A stretch of DNA of 64,000 nt from Paractinoplanes deccanensis (GCF_016862115.1 NZ_BOMI01000178.1:1-64000), one strand, 5' to 3'; counted from the first letter of the stretch, positions 52,813 to 61,194 are shown. Numbers and translations are program-made. The notes: a model not told the origin generated them from the sequence alone.

Positions 52813-53427
52813 GTGGCCCGGCCCCGCAAGTTCGTCGAGAGCGACGTCGTCACCAGCGCCGGCGAGGTGTTCGCCGTGCACGGGCTGGCCGCGGCGACGC
52901 TGGACGATCTCGTACGCGCGACCGGTCTGGGCAAGCAGAGCCTCTACAACGCGTTCGGCGGGAAGCGGGAATTGTTCCTCCGGGCGCTCTCCGAGGATCG
53001 GCAGGAGGCGACGCGGGCCGTATCGGAAGCGCTCGCCCACGACGACGCCTCGCCACTCGAACGCATCCGGGGTCACATGCTGCTCATGGCGATCGAGTTC
53101 AGCAGCAGCGATCGCCGGGTCTCGCTGACCACCCGTGCGCTGGTCGAATCGACCGGCGAGCAGGATCCGCTGTCGACTGCCACGAAGGCCGGGATCGAAC
53201 AGCTCGCCGGGGTGTATGCCCAATGCCTGGAACATGCGCGCGAGAGCGGGGAGATCGCCGAGGACGCGAACGTGCAATCGCTCGCTATGTACTTCGTCGC
53301 CGTCAGCCGGGGAATGGAACTGCTGGGCCGCGCCGGCGTCGGGCGCGCCGTTCTCACCGCGATTGCACTCGACGCGCTCCGTACCCTGCACGGTGAGCGA
53401 ACGGAAGTGGTCGACAAGCAACCGTGA
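52813..53427 (+). CDS. TetR-family regulator
   Basis: A 204-residue regulator. GTG 52813 gives the family-typical start ARPRKF; ATG 52801 is an in-frame alternative. The HTH is GEVFAVHGLAAATLDDLVRATGLGKQSLYNAFGGK, and the C-terminal domain has DPLSTATKAGIEQLAGVYAQCLEHA as in TetR_C_6/YcdC-like proteins that respond to small electrophiles or solvents. It is divergent from the SnoaL-like gene. The IS481 remnant lies 53 bases beyond its stop and does not disrupt it. Confidence 0.88.
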   Translation: MARPRKFVESDVVTSAGEVFAVHGLAAATLDDLVRATGLGKQSLYNAFGGKRELFLRALSEDRQEATRAVSEALAHDDASPLERIRGHMLLMAIEFSSSDRRVSLTTRALVESTGEQDPLSTATKAGIEQLAGVYAQCLEHARESGEIAEDANVQSLAMYFVAVSRGMELLGRAGVGRAVLTAIALDALRTLHGERTEVVDKQP

Positions 53428-53480
53428 GCAGCACGTCGCCGGCCACGCCCACGCTGTGAAGGCATACCCGAACGCCTAGG

Positions 53481-54187
53481 TGTAGTGACCATGAGGGTTG
53501 TTGACAGGGCGGCGTGGCTGCTTGAGAAGTGAGAAGACCTCCGGCGAGGTGGAAGTTGCGACGCTTTCACCGAGACCGGAGGTCTTCATGGCCCACCGTA
53601 ACGCCCAGCTGACTTTGCATGGCCGACGCCTGTTGACCCAGCGTGTCATCACGACGGCCGCCCGGTTGCGCATGTGGTCGGCGAACTCGGCTGTTCTCGC
53701 GCGACCGGCTACAAGAAGCCCGGGTCGGCACCCGGGTCGGCTACGAATACGTGCACGCCGCCATCGACGACCACACCCGGCTGGCCTACGCCGAAATGCA
53801 CCCCGACGAGAAGACCGGCACCTGCGCCGCTTTCCTGCGCCGAACCGCCGAACACGTCGCCCGACACGGCATCCCGGTCATCGAACGCGTCATGACCGAC
53901 AACGCCCTGACCTACCGCCGCGGCCCACGCCTGGCACCAAGCCCTGACCGACCTGGGCGCCCAAGCCCGCGACACCCGCCGCTACCGCCCTCAAACAAAC
54001 GGCAAGCCGAACGTTTCAACCACACCATGGCCGACGAATGGAATCTACTCCCGGCCCTTCACCAGCGGACAGGACCGCGCCGACGCACTACCCGGCTGGC
54101 TACACACCTACAACTACCATCGAGCCCACACCGCGCTCGCAGGCCAACCACCCATCACCCGCGTCAACAACGGTCTTGGTCACTACA
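53481..54187 (+). mobile_element. Decayed IS481-family insertion sequence
   Basis: Terminal inverted repeats of 25 bp match at 22 positions: TGTAGTGACCATGAGGGTTGTTGAC at the left (53481-53505, here split as TGTAGTGACCA plus TGAGGGTTGTTGAC) and its counterpart at 54163-54187. CCTAGG lies on both sides (53475-53480 and 54188-54193), matching the NCTAGN target that IS481 elements duplicate. The remaining 707 bp is short for an IS481 element of about 1.1 kb, and the transposase is broken, so the copy is immobile by itself. Confidence 0.85.
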
Positions 54188-54192
54188 CCTAG
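53588..54192 (+). pseudogene. IS481-family transposase remnant
   Basis: Begins at ATG 53588 after GGAGG with MAHRNAQLTLHGRRLL, the standard IS481 N-terminus. Pieces then continue in different frames: GELGCSRATGYK (HTH), GYEYVHAAIDDHTRLAYAE and IERVMTDNALTYRR (DDE core), YRPQTNGK, ERFNHTMADEW and LPGWLHTYNYHRAHTAL. About 130 residues between the HTH and DDE core are missing, and there are several frameshifts. The final reading frame ends HYT and takes its TAG stop (54190-54192) from the duplicated CCTAGG target rather than from the element. Confidence 0.88.
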
Positions 54193-54199
54193 GACCCCG

Positions 54200-55033
54200 T
54201 CACCGGGTGCTGTCGCGCGCCACGATGTGGGCCGCCGGAGCCTCGTAGACGGCGGGCGCCGCGCCGGCCATCGCGTCGAGCAGGGCGCTCGCGGCGAGCT
54301 CGCCGATGCGGCTCACGTCGTGGCTCATCGCGGAGAGGGCGGGCACCGCCAGCTGGCACTGGGCCGAGTCGTCCCAGGCGACCACCGAGATGTCGCCCGG
54401 CACGGTCAGGCCGCGCTCGGCCAGGGCGTCGAGCGCGGCGAGCGCCATCACGTCGTTGTCGCAGACGATCGCGGTCGGGCCGGCGCCCGTCGCGATCAGC
54501 TCGCCCGCCGCCGCTCGGCCGGACTCGTACGAGTAGTCGCCGACGGCCGGCACCAGCCGTACGCCGCGGGCCCGGGCCTCCGCCTGAGCGCCGCCGCGGC
54601 GCAGCTGGGTGTGCGCGAAGGTCATCGGCCCGCTGATGTGGCCGATGACCTGGTGACCGCGCTCGGCCAGGAACCGGATCACCTCGCGGGCGAACCCGGC
54701 GTCGTCGGTCCAGACCGTGGGCAGGCCGGAGGCGGTCGACGGCGCGCCCAGCACGACCGCGGGCAGGTGCAGCCGGTTGACCAGGCCGACCCGATCGTCG
54801 TCCGGGGCCAGGTCCACGAGCACGACACCGTCGACGCGGTCCTCGGCGGCCCAGCGCTCGTACGTCTCGCTCTCGGCCGGCCGGTCGGTGACGACCTTGA
54901 CGAGCACCGAGACCCCGGCCGGGGTCAGCACGCGCTCCAGCCCCTCGATGAACTCGTGGTAGTAGGGTTCCTCGCCGAGGACCCGCGACGCGCGCGTGAG
55001 CACCAGGCCGACCCGCCGCGGCGGCTGCGTCAC
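54200..55033 (-). CDS. LacI-type sugar-sensor domain without DNA-binding domain
   Basis: A 277-residue protein matching the periplasmic-binding-protein-like sensor of LacI regulators (RRVGLVLTRASRVLGEEPYYHEFIEGLE, VDGVVLVDLAPDDDRV, GHISGPMTFAHTQLR, IVCDNDVMALAALDALAERGLTVPGDISVVAWDDS). Start at GTG 55033 is supported by GGAGGAG 4 bases upstream. No HTH of the LacI type precedes it; only about 40 bases separate it from the divergent ROK gene. It may modulate ROK or bind DNA through a partner. It probably senses a mannose-type or related sugar. Confidence 0.82.
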   Translation of the reverse strand: MTQPPRRVGLVLTRASRVLGEEPYYHEFIEGLERVLTPAGVSVLVKVVTDRPAESETYERWAAEDRVDGVVLVDLAPDDDRVGLVNRLHLPAVVLGAPSTASGLPTVWTDDAGFAREVIRFLAERGHQVIGHISGPMTFAHTQLRRGGAQAEARARGVRLVPAVGDYSYESGRAAAGELIATGAGPTAIVCDNDVMALAALDALAERGLTVPGDISVVAWDDSAQCQLAVPALSAMSHDVSRIGELAASALLDAMAGAAPAVYEAPAAHIVARDSTR

Positions 55034-55075
55034 CAGCTCCTCCGGTTCCCGTTCATCACGAGATACGGTACCGCC

Positions 55076-56254
55076 ATGGCACGTCGAGAAGCGCCCGCGG
55101 GCGGCCCGGGCAGCCGTGCCCTGATCGTGGACGTGATCCGCTCGGCCGAGACGATCAGCCGCGTGGAGCTGGCCGAGAAGACCGGCCTGACGCAGCCGTC
55201 GATCTCCAACATCGTGCGCGACCTGATCGCCGACGGCATCATCCACGAGACCGGCTCGGTCGGCTCGGTCCGCGGCAAGCCGCGCACGCTGCTCGCCATC
55301 AACCCCGCCGACCACTTCGGCATCGGCTTCGAGCTCGGGCCCGACGCGGTGACCTGCGTGGCCATCGACCTCACCGGCGGGGTGGTCGGCCGCGAGGTCG
55401 TCCCGCTCGCCGCCACCGGCCTGACGGACCAGCTCGCCGCCCGCTTCGACGACTTCACCGCCGGCCTCGACCTGCCGCGCCACCGGGTGGAGGGCCTCGC
55501 CGTGGTGGCGCCGACCGCCCGCCCGGGCCGCCCGGGCGCCTTCGGCGACGGGGAGGCGATCGGCGACAAGCTCCGCGGCCGGCTCGGTATCCCCGTCCTG
55601 GTCGAGAACGACGCGGCCGCCGCCGCCCTGGGCGAGTTCTGGAGCCGCCGCGTCTCGCGCGACCAGTCGTTCGGCTGCGTCTATCTCTCCACCGGGATAG
55701 GTGCCGGCATGGTCTTCGGTGGCGCGCTGTTCCGCGGCGCGAGCTTCGACGCGGGCGAGCTGGGACACCTGTCGATCCAGTACGACGGACGGCCGTGCCC
55801 GTGCGGCAACCAGGGCTGCGTGGAGCGGTACGCCTCGATGACCGCCGCCGTCGACGCGGCCCGCGCGCACCCCGGCCTGGCGGCTCGCCTGCGCCTGGAC
55901 GGCAGCGTCTCCGCCGCGTACGACACCATCGCCCGGGCGGCGGTCAGCGGCGACGAGGACGCGTTCGCGGTGATCGAGGAGGCGGCCTCGTACCTCAGCG
56001 TGGCCGTGACGTCCATGGTCAACCTGCTCGACCTGAGCCGCATCGTCCTGACCGGCCCGGGAGTGGCCGTGGCCGGCTCGATCTACGCCCGCCGGCTGCG
56101 CGCTCACCTGGCCCGCACCGCGCACGCCCGCGGCCGCCACGAGGTCCAGGTCGAGCTGTCCGCCCAGCCCCGCAACGCGGCGGCCATCGGCGCCGCGGCC
56201 CTGGTCGTGCAGGCGTCCATCGCCCCCGGCCACAGCGTCTCCCCGCGGCACTGA
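55076..56254 (+). CDS. ROK-family transcriptional regulator
   Basis: A 392-residue ROK repressor starting at ATG 55076. The N-terminal winged HTH is ALIVDVIRSAETISRVELAEKTGLTQPSISNIVRDLI. The ROK domain has VENDAAAAALGEFW, GIGAGMVFGGALFRG and the zinc motif CPCGNQGC. The phosphate-binding DxGxT loop of sugar kinases is degenerate (ELGPDAVTCVAID), so it is a sensor, not a kinase. It is divergent from the HTH-less LacI-type sensor and, with it, is the best candidate regulator of the mannan genes. A TACGGT -10-like box just before the ATG suggests leaderless transcription. Confidence 0.92.
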   Translation: MARREAPAGGPGSRALIVDVIRSAETISRVELAEKTGLTQPSISNIVRDLIADGIIHETGSVGSVRGKPRTLLAINPADHFGIGFELGPDAVTCVAIDLTGGVVGREVVPLAATGLTDQLAARFDDFTAGLDLPRHRVEGLAVVAPTARPGRPGAFGDGEAIGDKLRGRLGIPVLVENDAAAAALGEFWSRRVSRDQSFGCVYLSTGIGAGMVFGGALFRGASFDAGELGHLSIQYDGRPCPCGNQGCVERYASMTAAVDAARAHPGLAARLRLDGSVSAAYDTIARAAVSGDEDAFAVIEEAASYLSVAVTSMVNLLDLSRIVLTGPGVAVAGSIYARRLRAHLARTAHARGRHEVQVELSAQPRNAAAIGAAALVVQASIAPGHSVSPRH

Positions 56255-56336
56255 CATCAGCGATCGTCGTTGCCCGTGCCGGGCGACCCTGCGATGATCG
56301 GGGCCGCTTTCGAAGGTCGCGGGGGGATGTCACGAC

Positions 56337-57146
56337 ATGGCCGAGCACGACGAGCTGCACACCGACCGCCCGCATCCGGCGCGGGTCTACGACTATCTGC
56401 TCGGCGGCAAGGACAACTTCGCGGCCGATCGGGAGGCAGCGCACCGGGGCCTGGAGGCCAACCCGGACAGCCGGATCCCGCCCCGGCAGAACAGGCTGTT
56501 CCTGCGCCGGGCGGTCCGGTTCCTGGCCGAGCGGGGCATAGACCAGTTCCTCGACATCGGTACGGGCATCCCGAGCGCCCCGAACGTGCACCACGTCGCC
56601 CAGGGCATCGAGCCGCGGTCGCGGATCGTCTACGTGGACAACGACCCGATCGTGCTGGCACACGCCCGTGCGCTGCTGACCAGCGACCCGCGCGGCCGCA
56701 CCGACTACCTCGACGCCGACCTGCGCGACGTCGACTCGATCCTCGGCTCGGCGGCGCTGCGCGGCACCCTCGACCTCGGCCGCCCGGTCGGCCTGCTGCT
56801 CATCGCGATCCTGCACTTCATCGGCGACGACGACGGCCCGGACGAGATCGTGCGACGGCTCCTGGCGGCGCTCCCGCCGGGCAGCTACCTGGCGCTGTCG
56901 CACCTGACCGGCGACTTCCGCCCGGAGGCGTGGGCGCAGGTGGCGGAGGTCTACCGCCGGCAGGGCGTCACCATGCGGGTCCGCTCCAAGCCCGAGATCG
57001 CGCGCTTCTTCACCGGCCTGGAGATGGTCGACCCGGGCCTGCAGATCGTCTCGCAGTGGCGGCCCGAGCTGGGCGAGCCCACCGAGGAGCCGTCCCCGTC
57101 GGACGAGCAGGTCTCCGTGTACGGCGCGGTGGCCCGCAAGCCGTAG
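56337..57146 (+). CDS. DUF574-type SAM-dependent methyltransferase
   Basis: A 269-residue member of the actinobacterial Methyltransf_19 (DUF574) family, with the family-typical start RPHPARVYDYLLGGKDNFAADR, RQNRLFLRRAVRFLAERGIDQFLDIGTGIP (SAM-binding motif), VYVDNDPIVLAHARALL and LLLIAILHFI. These are abundant in Streptomyces and relatives, often regulated by WhiB-like or sigma factors; substrates are unknown. It stands alone, 82 bases after the ROK gene on the same strand. Confidence 0.92.
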   Translation: MAEHDELHTDRPHPARVYDYLLGGKDNFAADREAAHRGLEANPDSRIPPRQNRLFLRRAVRFLAERGIDQFLDIGTGIPSAPNVHHVAQGIEPRSRIVYVDNDPIVLAHARALLTSDPRGRTDYLDADLRDVDSILGSAALRGTLDLGRPVGLLLIAILHFIGDDDGPDEIVRRLLAALPPGSYLALSHLTGDFRPEAWAQVAEVYRRQGVTMRVRSKPEIARFFTGLEMVDPGLQIVSQWRPELGEPTEEPSPSDEQVSVYGAVARKP

Positions 57147-57174
57147 GCGGCCGGGCTATGCGCGGCGACGGGAG

Positions 57175-57369
57175 TCAGGCGGGCTCGGGGACGCCGCCGG
57201 GCGTGGCCGGCTCGGGCTCGGCGGGCACGGGCTGGGCGGGGGACGGCTCGGCGGGTGGCGGGGGCAGCGGGTCCGGGTTGTCCGGGGTCAGCTCGCCGGG
57301 GTCGTCGGGGATCGGCGCGCCGGGGTCCAGGGGCGGGTACTTGTCGGGGTCGGACGGGATGCGCTGCAC
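57175..57369 (-). CDS. Small proline-rich acidic protein (64 aa)
   Basis: GTG 57369 has an excellent AAGGAGG 5 bases upstream, which decides the start. The product is about one-third proline with Asp/Glu and no hydrophobic helix (SDPDKYPPLDPGAPIPDD, PDPLPPPPAEPSPAQPVPAEP). It is too short for most gene callers but shows a credible ribosome site and start. A disordered linker-like or cell-envelope role is conceivable; function unknown. The divergent upstream DNA contains the 43/32-bp tandem repeats. Confidence 0.55.
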   Translation of the reverse strand: MQRIPSDPDKYPPLDPGAPIPDDPGELTPDNPDPLPPPPAEPSPAQPVPAEPEPATPGGVPEPA

Positions 57370-57512
57370 CGGGGCCTCCTTCGCCAAGATGATCAAAGGC
57401 CCACCTACCCGGTTGATCGCCGGGCAAACGGCGAGACCGGGGCGTGCCTTCTCGAAGGCGGCTGGACGCGGGTGTCAGCGCCGGCGCGGCATCCTCTCGG
57501 TGCGGGTAAGTC

Positions 57513-57780
57513 GGTGCCGTTTCCGGCCGGGCGTGTGTTCGGCGTGTTTGGTTTGGGTGCCGTTTCCGGCGCGGCGTGGGTGGTTTGGGTGCCGTTTCCG
57601 GCGCGGCGTGGGTGGTTTGGGTGCCGTTTCGGGCGCGGCGTGTGTTCGGCGTGGGTGGGTTGGGTGCCGTTTCCGGCGTGGACTGTGTTCGGCGTGGGTG
57701 ATTCGGGTGCCGGTTTCGGCGCGGCGTCTTCTCGGCGCGAGTGGTTCGGTGCCGGTTTCGGTGGGCGGTTCAGAGCGGGC
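57513..57780. repeat. Seven-copy GC-rich direct repeat, 43/32-bp units
   Basis: Copies of GGTGCCGTTTC or GGTGCCGGTTTC start at 57513, 57556, 57588, 57620, 57663, 57706 and 57748, so the periods are 43, 32, 32, 43, 43 and 42. The 32-bp units lack an internal TGTTCGGCGTG-type segment of 11 bp. The array fills most of the 400-base gap between the proline-rich gene and the next gene, whose end (57770) it overlaps slightly. All units are related, with no unique spacers, so it is not CRISPR. Confidence 0.85.
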
Positions 57781-58288
57781 TGGGCTCGGGCGCCGTGCCC
57801 TCCTCGCGGGCGAGCCGTTCAGGGCTGGGCGCTCGGCGAACCGCGGGAGCGGGGAACATCTGGCGGAAGGTGAACCCCTCCGGGGTGGGGCCGCCGGCCC
57901 GGAGCCGGTCGAGGCGGGAGATGCCCTGGCGCAGGGTGGGCGTCGTGCCGGCCGGGACCCACCACAGCACCAGGGCGGCCTCGCTGCCGTTGGGGTGGAA
58001 CCACTCGCGGCGGCGGCGCAGGTAGTCGAGGTGTTCGGACTGGTAGGCGTACGCCCGAAGGTGTTCCGGGGTCTCCCAGACCGAGAGTGTGTAGATGCGC
58101 AGCGGGTCGGCCGGGCGGGCGATCGTACCGTCGCCGTTGTCGCCCTCGAGGCGCCAGACGAAGCCGGGTGAGCGGTCGGCGAGCTCGTTCATGCGGGTGA
58201 GGCCCTCGACGAAGTCGGCCATCGACGGGTCGGTGAGCGGGGCGCGGAGCCGGGCGGTGTTGATCTGAGCCAGGTGGAAGGCGTCCAT
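57770..58288 (-). CDS. DUF3291-type protein
   Basis: A 172-residue protein starting at ATG 58288. It has the ferredoxin-like pattern of DUF3291/antibiotic-biosynthesis-monooxygenase-like proteins: HLAQINTARLRAPLTDPSMADFVEGLTRMNELADRSPGFVWRL, IYTLSVWETPEHLRAYAYQSEHLDYLRRRREWFH and LVLWWVPAGTTPTL. Function is unknown. It follows the ArsR-like regulator by 41 bases on the same strand and is probably its target or operon partner. Confidence 0.78.
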   Translation of the reverse strand: MDAFHLAQINTARLRAPLTDPSMADFVEGLTRMNELADRSPGFVWRLEGDNGDGTIARPADPLRIYTLSVWETPEHLRAYAYQSEHLDYLRRRREWFHPNGSEAALVLWWVPAGTTPTLRQGISRLDRLRAGGPTPEGFTFRQMFPAPAVRRAPSPERLAREEGTAPEPSPL

Positions 58289-58329
58289 GGTGCCCAGCCC
58301 ACCAGCTCCGGCCTCTAAAGTCAACGCAA

Positions 58330-58977
58330 TTACTTTTTAGAGAGCGTGACGCAGCACCGGCCGGGCGCGGCGTCCATCCGGGCCGTCCACTCGCCGTCCA
58401 GGCCGGAACCGGTCAGCAGGCCGTCGATCACCGCAAGGTTCATGCCGCAGATCAGCGGCGGGAACTGCTCGGCCAGCCGGTGGAACGGGCAGTTGCGCAG
58501 CACGATCCGCTCCGCGCCGTCGGGCTCCGGCGCGTAGCCCTGCGCGGTCAGCATCTCGGTGATGTCCGAGCACGCGGGCCCGCCGGAGCCGTGCCGCCGG
58601 GCGACCTCGTACAGCGTCTGCTCGGCCCCGGCCTGCTCCAGCGCCTCCGCGAGCAGCTCGGCGGCGGCGCGATAGGCCCGCGGCGGCACACTGACAGCGT
58701 GCTCCGCCGCGGCGACCTGATAGAGCTTGGTGGGACGCCCGGCGCCGGGCCCGGACCGCCCCGACCGCCGGGCGTACGACACCTCGAGCAGCCCCGCCGC
58801 CACGAGCTTGTCCAGGTGGAACGCGGCGAGCGTGCGGCCCGCCCCGAGCGCCTGGGCCACCTCGTCCCGTCCCACCGGGCCGGCGCCGGCGGCGACCACC
58901 TCGTACGCCCGCCGCCGCACCGGATCGGCGAGACTGGCCACGGCGTCGAGGTCACGCAGGTCTTCCGGAGTCGTCAC
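58330..58977 (-). CDS. ArsR-like/COG2345 regulator with C-terminal cysteines
   Basis: A 215-residue winged-helix regulator. The HTH reads ADPVRRRAYEVVAAGAGPVGRDEVAQALGAGRTLAAFHLDKLVAAGLLEV, followed by GRPTKLYQ. The C-terminal ligand domain has Cys and His residues in RNCPFHRLAEQFPPLICGMNLAVIDGLL and GRCCVTL, a pattern shared with COG2345/SufR-like proteins that can hold a metal or Fe-S cluster. It precedes the DUF3291 gene in an apparent two-gene operon. Confidence 0.85.
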   Translation of the reverse strand: MTTPEDLRDLDAVASLADPVRRRAYEVVAAGAGPVGRDEVAQALGAGRTLAAFHLDKLVAAGLLEVSYARRSGRSGPGAGRPTKLYQVAAAEHAVSVPPRAYRAAAELLAEALEQAGAEQTLYEVARRHGSGGPACSDITEMLTAQGYAPEPDGAERIVLRNCPFHRLAEQFPPLICGMNLAVIDGLLTGSGLDGEWTARMDAAPGRCCVTLSKK

Positions 58978-59008
58978 CCCACCAGCGTATTGCCAACGGC
59001 CTTTGTCG

Positions 59009-59896
59009 CTAGAACCCCCGGTGCCAGCTGGTCGGTATGCCGGTGATCCCCACGCCCCGTCCGGTGTCGCCGCGCGACTGCGCCGGGCGCAACCAGACCT
59101 GCGGCGTGGTGGCGCCCGCCGCCTGGCGGCCGAAGGCGAGCAGGCGGCCGTCCGGCGACCAGATCGGGCTCGACTCGATGACGTCGGCGGTCGCCGTCAG
59201 GTTGGTCATCGCGCCGGTGCGCACGTCGATCGACCACAGGTCGCCGAGCGCTTCCACGGCCAGGGTGCGCCCGTTCGGGCTCCAGGCGATCCGGTACGGG
59301 TCCCAGGTCTCCGCGCGGTCCGTCAGCCGCCGGGCGATCATCGAGCCGTCGGACCGGGCGATCCAGATGTCTCGCGCGTTGATCGGGTCCCACGGGTCGC
59401 CGACCTCCCACACCTGCACGACCGCGATCTGCCGCCCGTCGGGCGACCAGTCGAACGTGAGCGATCCCCTCCCCGTCACCGTGTAGACCTGCCGCCCGGC
59501 GGGCGCGGCGACCGCGCCGGCCCAGATGTCGACCGCCTCGAAGCCGACCTCTGTGCCGTCGGGTGACCACCGGGGGTGGGCGGGCACGTATGGGCCGTCG
59601 AGGACCCACTGCCGGTCGGTGCCGTCGGCCTTGACGGTGTAGACGCTCCACGAGTCGGCGTAGGTGACCCGCCGCCCGTCGGGCGAATAGTCAGGATAGG
59701 CGTAGGCCGGCAGGTGAAGGCCCAGGCTTCGCACGTCGCCGCCCCGCGCACGGACGCTGACGACGCCGTGGCCGCCGGCGCTGTCGTCGAGCACGAGGAT
59801 GCGCCCGCCCGGTCCCGCCGGCGTGGCATCGGCGGGACCGGCTTGGACCAGGACAAATGCCAGGGACAGGGCAAGGATTCCGGGAACCGCACGCAC
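59009..59896 (-). CDS. Secreted TolB-like WD40 beta-propeller
   Basis: A 295-residue protein starting at GTG 59896 (AAAGGGG about 8 bases upstream) with a signal peptide ending ADA at about 24. The mature protein consists of PD40-type repeats, seen as YSPDGRRVTYAD, WSPDGTEVGFEA, WSPDGRQIAVVQ, WSPNGRTLAVEA and WSPDGRLLAFGR, forming a small propeller like the C-terminal part of TolB. Such secreted actinobacterial propellers have unknown partners. It lies downstream of the pectate lyase gene on the same strand. Confidence 0.82.
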   Translation of the reverse strand: MRAVPGILALSLAFVLVQAGPADATPAGPGGRILVLDDSAGGHGVVSVRARGGDVRSLGLHLPAYAYPDYSPDGRRVTYADSWSVYTVKADGTDRQWVLDGPYVPAHPRWSPDGTEVGFEAVDIWAGAVAAPAGRQVYTVTGRGSLTFDWSPDGRQIAVVQVWEVGDPWDPINARDIWIARSDGSMIARRLTDRAETWDPYRIAWSPNGRTLAVEALGDLWSIDVRTGAMTNLTATADVIESSPIWSPDGRLLAFGRQAAGATTPQVWLRPAQSRGDTGRGVGITGIPTSWHRGF

Positions 59897-59967
59897 GATG
59901 ATCACCCCTTTGCCAGGAGAACGTGCGCTCACCCTATGCAGCCCGGTCCATTGCGGACAGAGTCCTT

Positions 59968-61194
59968 CTACCCGTACGTGATGTCGCTGCGGTTGACCTT
60001 GCAGTTGGCGTCGTTCCAGCCCTCGCCGAGGTATTTGGGCTCGCTGCCCTTGGCGACGCCCTGGTACTTGCCGCACACCGTGGCGCTGGAGCTGTTGCGC
60101 AGGGTCACGCGGGTGATGGTGGCGGTGTCGCCCCAGTTGCTGTTGATGCCGGCGACCATGTCGATGTCGTTCAGCAGCACGTTGTCGATGCGGACGTGCC
60201 GCTGGTACGAGCTGGAGCAGTTGCCGCAGGCGCGATAGAGCTTGCCGGAACCGCTCAGGTAGAAGCCGGAGATGTTGACGGTGCCGTTGCCGTTGTGCTG
60301 GAACGTCTTGTCGCTGCCGGAGCGCGCGCCGCCGCCGATGACGTAGCTGGTGCCGCCGCCGGTCCCCTTGAAGGTGGCGGCGTCCTCGCCGATGTCGTTC
60401 CACCACACGTTGCGGATGGTGCAGGTGCCCTCGCAGTGCACGCCGTCGCCGGCGGGGGAGCCGATGATGACGTTCTGCAGGGTGCCGCCGTTCGCGATCT
60501 TGAACATCGGGTCCTGGGACTCGCTCTGCGAGCCGTCACCGATGCAGCAGTACGTCCTCATGCCGCCGTCGAAGGTGCCGGAGACGGTGACCGTGCCGGA
60601 GATGCTGACCGAGCCGGTCGAGGACGGCCAGGAGCCGGTCGGCGTGCCGGGATTCGAGGTCGGCGGCGGACTGGTGGGCGGCGTGGTGGGCGGCGTGGTG
60701 GGCGGCGTGGTCGGCGGGGTGGTGCCGCCGCCGCTGCCGTACGTCTCGAACTCGGCGATGCGCGGTGCGGCGGACGCGCTGGTGATGTCGAGAGTGATCT
60801 TCTTCAGCGACGTCGAGGAGAACGAGACGGTGCTCGGGCTGCCGCTGCCGCTGGTCAGGACGGCGCCGTTGTCGGCGTTGAGCAGGCGCCAGGCGTTGAT
60901 CGAGCCGCCGCCGGAGGCCTGCCTGATGACGACCGAGGACACCGTCGTGGCGCTGCCCCACTTGACCGAGACGTAGCCGGTCGAGCCGGTCGGCGACCAG
61001 TAGGTGCCGGTGTTGCCGTCCTTGACGTTGCCGTAGCTGGTGCCGTCGGCCTTGCTGGAGCCGTCCGCGCCGGCACCGATGCTCAGGTTGTCGGCGGCCG
61101 CGGCCGGGGACGCCGCCAGCGTGAGCATGACCGCTGCGGCCGTGATGCCGGTGGCGCCCACGGCCGTCCACCGGAGCGCGACTGATCGTTTCAT
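59968..61194 (-). CDS. Secreted PL3 pectate lyase with N-terminal discoidin-like module
   Basis: A 408-residue protein. Signal peptide 1-34 (ASPAAAAD), an F5/8 type C-like module at about 35-150 (YWSPTGSTGYVSVKWG, FETYG), a TTPPTTPP linker to about 185, and a PL3 parallel beta-helix (GDGVHCEGTCTIRNVWWNDIGEDAATFKG, FQHNGNGTVNISGF, VAGINSNWGDTATI). It cleaves polygalacturonate by beta-elimination with calcium. A LacI-type operator at 61248 lies about 55 bases before the ATG, implying carbon-source control. Confidence 0.94.
   Translation of the reverse strand: MKRSVALRWTAVGATGITAAAVMLTLAASPAAAADNLSIGAGADGSSKADGTSYGNVKDGNTGTYWSPTGSTGYVSVKWGSATTVSSVVIRQASGGGSINAWRLLNADNGAVLTSGSGSPSTVSFSSTSLKKITLDITSASAAPRIAEFETYGSGGGTTPPTTPPTTPPTTPPTSPPPTSNPGTPTGSWPSSTGSVSISGTVTVSGTFDGGMRTYCCIGDGSQSESQDPMFKIANGGTLQNVIIGSPAGDGVHCEGTCTIRNVWWNDIGEDAATFKGTGGGTSYVIGGGARSGSDKTFQHNGNGTVNISGFYLSGSGKLYRACGNCSSSYQRHVRIDNVLLNDIDMVAGINSNWGDTATITRVTLRNSSSATVCGKYQGVAKGSEPKYLGEGWNDANCKVNRSDITYG

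Noticed and set aside
57513..57780. Possible CRISPR array
   Set aside because: Repeats are contiguous and related along their whole length, with no unique spacers and no cas genes nearby.
56270..58171. Plus-strand open frame through the 57.5-kb repeats
   Set aside because: It is out of frame with the methyltransferase, and its product over the array is Arg/Gly/Val-rich repetition without domain features or a ribosome site.
60660..60730. Direct repeat in the pectate lyase gene
   Set aside because: It encodes the TTPPTTPP linker between two domains, a normal feature of secreted enzymes.
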